From NCBI RefSeq assembly GCF_037076345.1, contig NZ_AP024702.1, positions 2,542,001 to 2,606,000 of the forward strand: DNA of 64,000 nucleotides, given 5' to 3'. The stretch is from Haloferula helveola. GTDB taxonomy: Bacteria > Verrucomicrobiota > Verrucomicrobiia > Verrucomicrobiales > Akkermansiaceae. The notes beneath the pieces were generated by a model, which was not told the origin of the DNA, ran no database searches, and saw nothing but the letters and a program-made list of their open reading frames with translations. The number at the start of each line of letters is the position of its first letter. Position 1 is the first letter of the stretch. Both the position numbers and the translations under genes were made by a program. Positions 55,701 to 61,684 of the stretch are shown piece by piece.

Positions 55701-58700
55701 CGGCGGAAACTTCACGCCGGTGCTGACCGCCCGGCACGTCGTCATCACCTATGGAATCCAGTCATTTGCCGATGGCGCGGAGGTACTCGTCGAGGCCTCG
55801 GTCGACGGCACACAGGTGGCGGAAGAGACCTTTTCGCTGAGTGGGAACGTCGGTCAATTCGGGATGGAACTCGGAACCAACGAGCCCGGGACCTTGATCG
55901 ACAACCTGACGATCCTTGCGACCTCGCCACCCCTCGGAAACGACAACGACGCGGACAACCTGCCCGATGATTGGGAGATGGCTCAGGTCGGCAACCTGAC
56001 CGATCTCAACGGACTCGCGACGGGTCCGGGTCCGGGGGCGGGAAGCGGAAATTTCGATGCCGACTCACTGACCGACCTCGAGGAATACCAGCTGACACAG
56101 GGGGCGTATCCCGATCTGGATCCGACGCTGGTCGATACCGATGGCGACACGCTCGAGGACGGCAGTGAGATCCTGGGGGCGGGACTTCGCGATCCCACCG
56201 ATCCGACTTCGGCCGACACCGATGGAGACGGTCTCAGCGACGGTGTCGAGTCCAACACCGGCATCTTCGTCGATGCTGGAGATACCGGCACCAACCCGCT
56301 GCTTTTCGATACCGACTCCGACGGCTTCCGGGATGGTCTCGAGGTCGAAAAGGGCAGCAACCCGCTTGATGCCGAGTTCTTTCCTCCGCCTCCATTCGAA
56401 CTTGAGTATGCGGTGCTGACGGATGACCTCAGCTCGGGCGTCGATCCGGCAAAGACCTACACCCACGCGGTCAGCGGAGGAGGCGCGGCGACCATCAACG
56501 GCGTGTTGTTTGAAGAGCTGACACCCACCGCAAGCCCTGCCGATCTCGCATGGAATGCCCCCGACGGAATGTCGGCCATCGCACCGGTGAACAATGGCGA
56601 TTGGGTCCCGGCGACCGGCGGAGTCACCGGGCCGGGACTACTCGATCTGTTGGGAGGCTTCAGCTACTCGGGTGGCGGCGGGGGCGGCGGGAGTTTCCAA
56701 ACGTTCACCTTGAGCGGACTGACGCCCGGAACCGCCTACGATCTGCGTGTCTATCTGAGAATGTGGGACGACAATCCTGCGTCGAGCGGGCGACGCATCG
56801 ATCTCCAGTTTGAAAACGGGTCGGACGTCGCGACCGTCGACGAGTTCCTCGAGGACCGGCCCGGCTTGATGGCGGGAGGCACCAACAACCACGTCGCCCT
56901 GATGCTGAAATTCCGCTACGTGGCCGAGGGTAGCGAACTCGTCTTGCGAGCTGCGGTTCCCGGCGGAGCACCGGCGAACAGCGGCAGCTTCCACCTTTAC
57001 GGGTTGAGCAACGAACTCATCGAGGCACCGGTCTCGCGATCGATCGCCCATGTTTGGAATGAGGAGAACCTCGCCGCCATCCGGCTCTCGTTCCCGGATC
57101 CTCCGGTACACGCGTGGAACCTGTTCCACATTTCCACGGCGATGTACGACGCGTGGGCGGCCTACGATCCGGTAGCGGTGGGCTATCTGCATCGCGAGGA
57201 TCAGACCGGGGCATCGAACATCACCGCCGCGCGTCATGAAGCGATCAGCTATGCCGCCTACCGGATGATGATCCGGCGCTACTACGAATATCATCATCCG
57301 ATCACTCCGCAGCGCAACGCGGACACTGTCGAGCGTCACCTGAAGCTGCTGATGGCATCGCTGGGGTACGACCCTGCGAACTCCACCACGGAAGGGAGCA
57401 GTCCCGCCGCGGTGGGGAACCGGGTGGCGGAAACGATCATCAACTGGTCGCTCAATGATGGGTCGAACGAGCTGGGCGGCTTCACCGACCCGACCTACAC
57501 CCCGGTCAATGATCCGCTCGACCTGAGATTCACCGGAACCGTGATGAACGATCCGAACCATTGGCAGCCGCTCGAGTTCGTGCAGCAGGTGACGCAGAAC
57601 GGCCAGGTCCTCGAGTCGACCATCCAGAGTTTCGTGGGTGCACACTGGGGAGACGTCACGCCGTTCTCCCTTTCGCGTGGAACCGGCCAGTTCGTCTATC
57701 TTGATCCGGGAATGCCGCCTCAGCTTGGCGACCCGGCGACGGAGGTAGAGTTCAAGGACGGCAGCGTAACGGTGATCGAGCACAGCAGCTACCTGCACCC
57801 CGACGCCGGCGTGATGATCGACATTTCGCCCGCATCGCGGGGCAACAACACGCTGGGGACGAATGATGGCAGCGGTTATGCGGTGAATCCGGTCACGGGT
57901 TTGCCCTACGAGCCGAACATCGTGAACCACGCTGACTACGGGCGGGTGGTGGCCGAGTTTTGGGCTGATGGTCCGAGTTCGGAGACACCGCCGGGTCACT
58001 GGAACACGCTGGCCAATGAAGTCGTCGAACATCCGGACTTCGAGGCCCGCTTCGGCGGAGCGGGGCCGGTGCTCGATCCGCTGGAGTGGGACGTGAAGAT
58101 GTATTTTCTCCTGAACGCCTCGGTGCACGACTGCGCGGTCGCTGCATGGGGCTGCAAGCGCTACTATGATTTCGTCCGGCCCATCAGTAGCATCCGCTAC
58201 ATGGGCGGGCTCGGTCAGTCGACCGACTCCGGGCGCGCCTCCTACCATCCCGATGGTCTGCCGCTCGTGCCGGACCTTATCGAGGAGATCACCACCGCTT
58301 CGTCCGCTCCCGGCGAGCGCCATGAGCACCTGGCCACGCACTTGGGCAAGATCGCGATCTTCGCGTGGGGCGGCGAGCCGGTCGACAAGGAGAATGACTA
58401 CACCGGTGCTGAGTGGATTCTCGCCGGCGACTGGCTTCCCTATCAGCGCGACACCTTTGTGACGCCCGCTTTCGCCGGCTATGTCTCTGGGCACAGCACT
58501 TTCAGCCGGGCCGCCGCCGAGGTTCTCACGCTATTGACCGGAACGCCTTACTTCCCCGGCGGACTCGGGACTTTCGTGGAGCCGGCGGGTGGTCTGGAGT
58601 TCGAGGCCGGACCTTCGACCGACATCGCACTCCAATGGGCGACCTACTACGATGCGTCCGACGAAGCGGGGATCTCGCGAATCTACGGCGGAATTCACGT

Positions 58701-59016
58701 TCCGGTCGATGACGGACCGGGACGGATCATCGGCTCGCAGTGCGGGATTCTCACATGGAATCTCGGAACCCGCTACTTCGACGGCAGCATCCTCACCGAA
58801 CCGATGGAGATCGGCGTGACCGTACTGACGGGAGGGGATGTCGAAGTCAGCTGGCAGCAGCGGCGCGGACTGTTCTATCAGCTCGGCCGCAGCGAGGACC
58901 TGACGGGCGGATTCGCACCTGTTTTGCCATGGCAGCAGGTCCACGAGGACCGGGGATCGCTGATCGAGACGCCGGCGGGCGTCAGGCGGGCTTTCTTCCA
59001 GCTCGAAAGGGAGTGA
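52735..59016 (+). CDS. 2093-residue fusion of ASPIC/VCBS beta-propeller, TSP3 repeats, TYTH domain and vanadium haloperoxidase
   Basis: Signal peptide 1-23 (LAAFPAGA-NP). Residues about 25-460 are FG-GAP/VCBS repeats with calcium motifs (FADVDNDGFADLYLI, ADYDNDGDLDLFVTN), and about 466-560 is the UnbV/ASPIC domain (ITWPDGRTSSLG). TSP3 repeats occupy 581-836, a LamG-like domain 840-1064 (LFADNFDV…LTGRRSG), further TSP3 repeats 1069-1219 and a TYTH domain 1221-1432. From about 1433 to 2016 is a vanadium-dependent haloperoxidase of the PAP2 fold. Its vanadate ligands are K1808 and R1815 in KRYYDFVRPISS, S1918-G-H1920 in YVSGHSTFSR, and R1982 and H1988 in SRIYGGIHVP. The K-R gap (7) and R-H gap (6) equal those of fungal chloroperoxidase. 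Expected reaction: oxidation of halide by H2O2 to hypohalous acid, outside the cell. Confidence 0.9.
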   Translation: MSDLLNRWTAATWLALAAFPAGANPVFQDVTVAKNLGAYRATSGDLHGPGGVFADVDNDGFADLYLIRHNVANELYLNVSDGSGGRTFQLQVNALGAGDTGAGTGAVAADYDNDGDLDLFVTNWNQGDVLFRNELIETGSLGFTNVTATAGVAGSNSSSLTAAWGDPDRDGDLDLYVGNHDFAGQRDYYYRNNANGTFTNMSTGGPNGTPGSVAGATLGPTGFESSTGSPTIPGQTYSATNAVIFTDFNNDGWPDLLVTNKTGKGEDKDMLYLNLGDDVGGTWQGFQTDTYNHPELVANWSRSAMGVNVGDIDGDGDFDIIISDNPSFGSTGPNDVLVNRLVPDGTLGFDHRNMDAGLCWGVQMEDFDNDGVLEVHFTNDPPSLAPTDEALFEFSDPLDPLTSSITNVAASAGVLNAGTNGKGSIVADYNRDGLLDLIVCNLNNDPRHPSNNNDPAAFFENTTASPGRYLSVKLTGDPTLPGDLRSSLDAIGARVTVVADLDNDSVIEPGETMMREVVSGSSNAASTSSLDVEFGTGLATTATVDITWPDGRTSSLGSIATGAVGTTDGFYSISQQVLFSTDTDGDGIPDFFEEAYTTPPSITSMLPGDDPEPDGLTNLEEYQNATDPTVADTDGDGLTDGEEVNGLLNPWSGGVAGALPGEPTDPNKSDSDGDTLSDFVEVDAGNGSVTDPNAIDSDGDTLPDDYEVANSLNPVVDDANDDPDNDGPTGDPFTNLEEYLAGTDPQDPDSDNDNYNDGVETLTGIWVSAEDTGTNPLDADSDNDTLQDGDEDPDSGTIAGVPYRSNPNLFNTDGDWAGDAAEVAAGTDPSDDLDFPPPPPALFADNFDVADSASFDAADLTGRRSGTLASDIEVRSSGTQQTLVGMQVQLNGGRLRFEVPPGGAPIENFDWASGTAGAAILAAGAVQVEFDYIPTDDTSTDWVSFNVGFPDFATLPEPGMRVNHAGTDFGILFRNNGGTQFFKNAAGTAGGNFTPVLTARHVVITYGIQSFADGAEVLVEASVDGTQVAEETFSLSGNVGQFGMELGTNEPGTLIDNLTILATSPPLGNDNDADNLPDDWEMAQVGNLTDLNGLATGPGPGAGSGNFDADSLTDLEEYQLTQGAYPDLDPTLVDTDGDTLEDGSEILGAGLRDPTDPTSADTDGDGLSDGVESNTGIFVDAGDTGTNPLLFDTDSDGFRDGLEVEKGSNPLDAEFFPPPPFELEYAVLTDDLSSGVDPAKTYTHAVSGGGAATINGVLFEELTPTASPADLAWNAPDGMSAIAPVNNGDWVPATGGVTGPGLLDLLGGFSYSGGGGGGGSFQTFTLSGLTPGTAYDLRVYLRMWDDNPASSGRRIDLQFENGSDVATVDEFLEDRPGLMAGGTNNHVALMLKFRYVAEGSELVLRAAVPGGAPANSGSFHLYGLSNELIEAPVSRSIAHVWNEENLAAIRLSFPDPPVHAWNLFHISTAMYDAWAAYDPVAVGYLHREDQTGASNITAARHEAISYAAYRMMIRRYYEYHHPITPQRNADTVERHLKLLMASLGYDPANSTTEGSSPAAVGNRVAETIINWSLNDGSNELGGFTDPTYTPVNDPLDLRFTGTVMNDPNHWQPLEFVQQVTQNGQVLESTIQSFVGAHWGDVTPFSLSRGTGQFVYLDPGMPPQLGDPATEVEFKDGSVTVIEHSSYLHPDAGVMIDISPASRGNNTLGTNDGSGYAVNPVTGLPYEPNIVNHADYGRVVAEFWADGPSSETPPGHWNTLANEVVEHPDFEARFGGAGPVLDPLEWDVKMYFLLNASVHDCAVAAWGCKRYYDFVRPISSIRYMGGLGQSTDSGRASYHPDGLPLVPDLIEEITTASSAPGERHEHLATHLGKIAIFAWGGEPVDKENDYTGAEWILAGDWLPYQRDTFVTPAFAGYVSGHSTFSRAAAEVLTLLTGTPYFPGGLGTFVEPAGGLEFEAGPSTDIALQWATYYDASDEAGISRIYGGIHVPVDDGPGRIIGSQCGILTWNLGTRYFDGSILTEPMEIGVTVLTGGDVEVSWQQRRGLFYQLGRSEDLTGGFAPVLPWQQVHEDRGSLIETPAGVRRAFFQLERE

Positions 59017-59089
59017 GCGGATTCGACGAAGGAGTTTCACGAAGGATCGGTGGAAATCCGAACGAGCTGTGCCAAGGTCCGCTGAAACC

Positions 59090-59527
59090 ATGAACCAAGA
59101 CCTGATTGATTCCCTCCGACTCGTAGTTGCCGATACCTATGCGGTGATCGGGCAGACCCACCTGTGCCACTGGAATGTGCGCGGGCCATCCTTCTTCTCG
59201 CTGCACACCGCCTTCGAAACCCAGTACAACGAGCTGTTCGTCGCAGTCGATGAAATCGCCGAGCGGATCCGCGCCAAGGGAGCCTTGGCACCGGGCGGTC
59301 TTGCCAAGCTCGCGGAAATGTCGGGGATTCCCGAGATCGGTGAGGATGCCTCGGCCCAGGACATGGTGAAGCATCTGGTCACCGCCAACGAGAAGCTGCT
59401 CGCGGATCTGAAGAAGGCACGGGATGCGGCGGGCGAGTGCGGCGATTCGGAGTCGGAAGACCTGATGATCGCTCGCACCCAGGTCCATGAGAAGACGGTT
59501 TGGATGTTGAAGAGCTATTTGGAGTGA
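59090..59527 (+). CDS. dps: Dps-family ferritin-like protein
   Basis: 145 residues, typical Dps length. The conserved first helix has QTHLCHWNVRGPSFFSLH, followed by FETQYNELFVAVDEIAERIRAKG, giving the His/Asp-Glu ferroxidase ligands shared between subunits, then the central 'LLADLKKARDAAGECGD' helix and a C-terminal 'HEKTVWMLKSYLE'. Dps 12-mers oxidise Fe(II) with H2O2 and store iron, protecting DNA. ATG 59090 fits the family; the upstream in-frame ATG at 59069 adds seven residues. An AAGG is 11-15 nt upstream. It is 73 nt after the haloperoxidase gene; both involve peroxide, but a shared transcript is not certain. Confidence 0.92.
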   Translation: MNQDLIDSLRLVVADTYAVIGQTHLCHWNVRGPSFFSLHTAFETQYNELFVAVDEIAERIRAKGALAPGGLAKLAEMSGIPEIGEDASAQDMVKHLVTANEKLLADLKKARDAAGECGDSESEDLMIARTQVHEKTVWMLKSYLE

Positions 59528-59530
59528 TGC

Positions 59531-59578
59531 GCGACGTGGACGTCGCCGCGCCCACTCATGGCGCTTGGGAAAGCGCCA
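59531..59578. repeat. Double hairpin between convergent dps and a small exported-protein gene
   Basis: GCGACG-TGGA-CGTCGC (59531-59546) is followed by TGGCGCTT-GGGA-AAGCGCCA (59559-59578). The second could stop transcription from both sides. Similar short hairpins with tetraloop-like centres are spread in related genomes as far as I recall, so this may be a dispersed element. Confidence 0.6.
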
Positions 59579-59588
59579 CTCCGTAAGT

Positions 59589-60122
59589 TCAGCGGGCGAA
59601 GCCGTCGGCGCCGAGCTCGAGATCGTCGTCGGTGAACAGCGTGCGGTCCGGTCCGGCGGACCGCAGCTCGATCGCACGGGCGGCGACCGGGTGGACGAAG
59701 AGCGGCGTGTCCCATCGATCGACCAGGCGTCCGTCGTCATCAAAAGCGGGGTGGACGGAAGGTAGGAAGGCTTGCTTGTAGGCATTCTCACCGCGCAAGG
59801 CGGCGGCAAGATCCTCGTTTCCTCCGATCGGATACTTCTCCTGATCCTTCACGATTGAAAAGTAGCCACGCACGACCCTGTGCAGCGCCACGAGGTCATC
59901 GAGCGGAGTGGAATCCGAACTGCCGTATTCGCGCATGAGACCCTCGCCTGGAAACGGCCCTGTCGGTTCGTCCGGTCGCGGATCCTGACTGCGGGTGTCG
60001 ACCGCCGGCGTAGAACTTTCCGCAGGATCCGCGGGCCGCAGGCGGTCCCGGATGAGCCATGCCACTCCGATCAGTATGGCTGCCGCGACCGCGACCCATG
60101 CGAAACGGCGGGAGCGCATCAT
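59589..60122 (-). CDS. Small exported protein of the DUF1800/DUF1501 operon, pseudopilin-like C-terminus
   Basis: 177 residues. One N-terminal hydrophobic helix (about 8-26, AWVAVAAAILIGVAWLI) may be an anchor or uncleaved signal. The C-terminal segment VDRWDTPLFVHPVAARAIEL…RSAGPDRTLFTDDDLELG resembles the end of GspG-type pseudopilins (D-P/R-WG-x-P…SAGPDG…DD). A prepilin cleavage site is absent. Its ATG overlaps the DUF1501 stop (TGATG), so it is the last gene of a tightly coupled operon. Function unknown; the conserved context suggests a helper of the DUF1501/DUF1800 pair. Confidence 0.75.
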   Translation of the reverse strand: MMRSRRFAWVAVAAAILIGVAWLIRDRLRPADPAESSTPAVDTRSQDPRPDEPTGPFPGEGLMREYGSSDSTPLDDLVALHRVVRGYFSIVKDQEKYPIGGNEDLAAALRGENAYKQAFLPSVHPAFDDDGRLVDRWDTPLFVHPVAARAIELRSAGPDRTLFTDDDLELGADGFAR

Positions 60123-61594
60123 CAGGCCACGAATCCGACCGGATTCGTGCTACTGGTGGGATCGTAGAAATTGGTGATGTTCGGAAGCACCAGATCCATG
60201 TCGCCGTTGCTGACGCCGAACCAGCGGAGGAGTTCGCAGAAAACCTCGTCGACCGACAGGCGGGGGAACACCCGGCCGCCGCGGCCGATGTCGTCGGGAC
60301 CGTCGATCGCGACCGATGGATAGTGGCCGAAGATCGACCCGCCGTTGACCGGCTCGCCCAGCACCATTTGATGACCGGCCCACGCGTGGTCGGTTCCCTG
60401 ACCGTTGGACCGGAGGGTGCGACCGAAGTCAGACGCGGTGAAGGTGATCACGTCTTCACTCAGTCCCAATGTCTCGAGACAGGTGAGGAAGGCGTGGAGC
60501 GCTTGGTCGAGGTTCGCGAGCATGCCTGCCTGCGTGTTCAGCAGTTCGCTGTGGTGGTCCCAGCCGCCGTATTCGATGAAGATCGTCTGCCGGTGGAGCT
60601 TGAGGTCGTCGCGGATCGCGATGGTCCGGACCGCCGCCTGGAGGTTGCGTCCCAGCGATGAGTTCGGGAATCCCGCCGCGGCGATGGTGGCGTTGACGTC
60701 GATGCCATTGACCGTGCCGGGGGCATCGAAGTTCGTTTGGAACTCCTGGCCCCGTGCAATGCTGTTGGAAGTGATGCGTCCGTGCGTCCGCTGGAAGAGG
60801 TTGCGGTAGTGCTCCTCGATCGGGCTGTCGACCGTCGAGGCGATCGCCTGGCCCTTGGCGACGTGGGCAGGTGTCGAGCTGCCTGTCCCGGTAAAGGTCA
60901 GCGCACCGTTGCTGGTAATCACGAATTGCCCTTCGCTCTCGCCGATCTGGAAGGTCGAGTTGCCTGACAGCGAGAAGTTCATCGGCATATAGTAGCCGCC
61001 GGTCTGCTCGGTGTTCAGCGTGGAGTGGATGATGTCCGCCGCCCGTCCGGCCCAACCGGTGAGGACCGGCATTCCTTGAGGCACGGAGGTTTGCCATTGC
61101 TCGACCTGGTCACGATGGGAGAAGAGCGCTTTGGGCAAGGCCACGCTCTTGCTGAGGTAGGCGGCTTTGTCCGGGATCGGTTCGACCAGTGTGCCGACAT
61201 TCGCGAGGAAGCTGAGGCGCCTGCGTGCAGTGTCGCCGTCGAGACCGTTGAACATTTCCGCGATCCGCGGGCAGGACGGGTGGACGCCGTAGCTGCGACC
61301 GAGTGAGTCGGTGAAATTGAGCGGGATCAGCTGGTTGCGCGGAATGGCCAGGTTGGAGCGCGACGCCGCATAGTCGTCGTAGGCTCCCGGTTGGTCCATC
61401 GGGATCAGGAAATTGAAGGTGTCACACCCTCCACCCAGAAACAGGCAGACGAGAGCCTTGCGCGTGCCGGCGGCTTCGCCATTGGCGGCCGACGCGTGGT
61501 TGGCCATCGTCAGGTTGAGAAGTGTCGAGAGGACCGAGGTCGAGCCGATGGCGGCACAGCTGGCTTCTCCGAGAAATTGGCGGCGCGTTTTCAT
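60122..61594 (-). CDS. DUF1501 exported protein (Tat substrate)
   Basis: 490 residues. The N-terminus MKTRRQFLGEASCAAIGSTS carries an RRQFL twin-arginine signal followed by a moderately hydrophobic stretch ending near NHASAA. The alkaline-phosphatase-like DUF1501 core has ALVCLFLGGGCDTFNFLIP, 'YGVHPSCPRIAEMFNG', 'IEYGGWDHHSELLNTQ' and 'TASDFGRTLRSNGQGTDHAW', which hold probable metal ligands (Asp, His). DUF1501 genes almost always follow a DUF1800 gene, as here (90 nt downstream); the biochemical role is not established. The leader CCACCACCCACCCGTTCC-ATG has no Shine-Dalgarno. Confidence 0.93.
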   Translation of the reverse strand: MKTRRQFLGEASCAAIGSTSVLSTLLNLTMANHASAANGEAAGTRKALVCLFLGGGCDTFNFLIPMDQPGAYDDYAASRSNLAIPRNQLIPLNFTDSLGRSYGVHPSCPRIAEMFNGLDGDTARRRLSFLANVGTLVEPIPDKAAYLSKSVALPKALFSHRDQVEQWQTSVPQGMPVLTGWAGRAADIIHSTLNTEQTGGYYMPMNFSLSGNSTFQIGESEGQFVITSNGALTFTGTGSSTPAHVAKGQAIASTVDSPIEEHYRNLFQRTHGRITSNSIARGQEFQTNFDAPGTVNGIDVNATIAAAGFPNSSLGRNLQAAVRTIAIRDDLKLHRQTIFIEYGGWDHHSELLNTQAGMLANLDQALHAFLTCLETLGLSEDVITFTASDFGRTLRSNGQGTDHAWAGHQMVLGEPVNGGSIFGHYPSVAIDGPDDIGRGGRVFPRLSVDEVFCELLRWFGVSNGDMDLVLPNITNFYDPTSSTNPVGFVA

Positions 61595-61640
61595 GGAACG
61601 GGTGGGTGGTGGACAGCTCGGGGGCGCTTGGCTATCGGGC

Positions 61641-61675
61641 TTGGAAATTGGAACTTCGAGTTTGGGACTTGGAAT
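61641..61675. repeat. Five degenerate tandem heptamers TTGGRAN
   Basis: Between the DUF1800 stop (61685) and the DUF1501 start (61594) the plus strand reads ttggaaa, ttggaac, ttcgagt, ttgggac, ttggaat in uninterrupted 7-nt steps. It is a short tandem repeat, not part of either coding sequence. Confidence 0.8.
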
Positions 61676-61684
61676 TTCAGCGCG

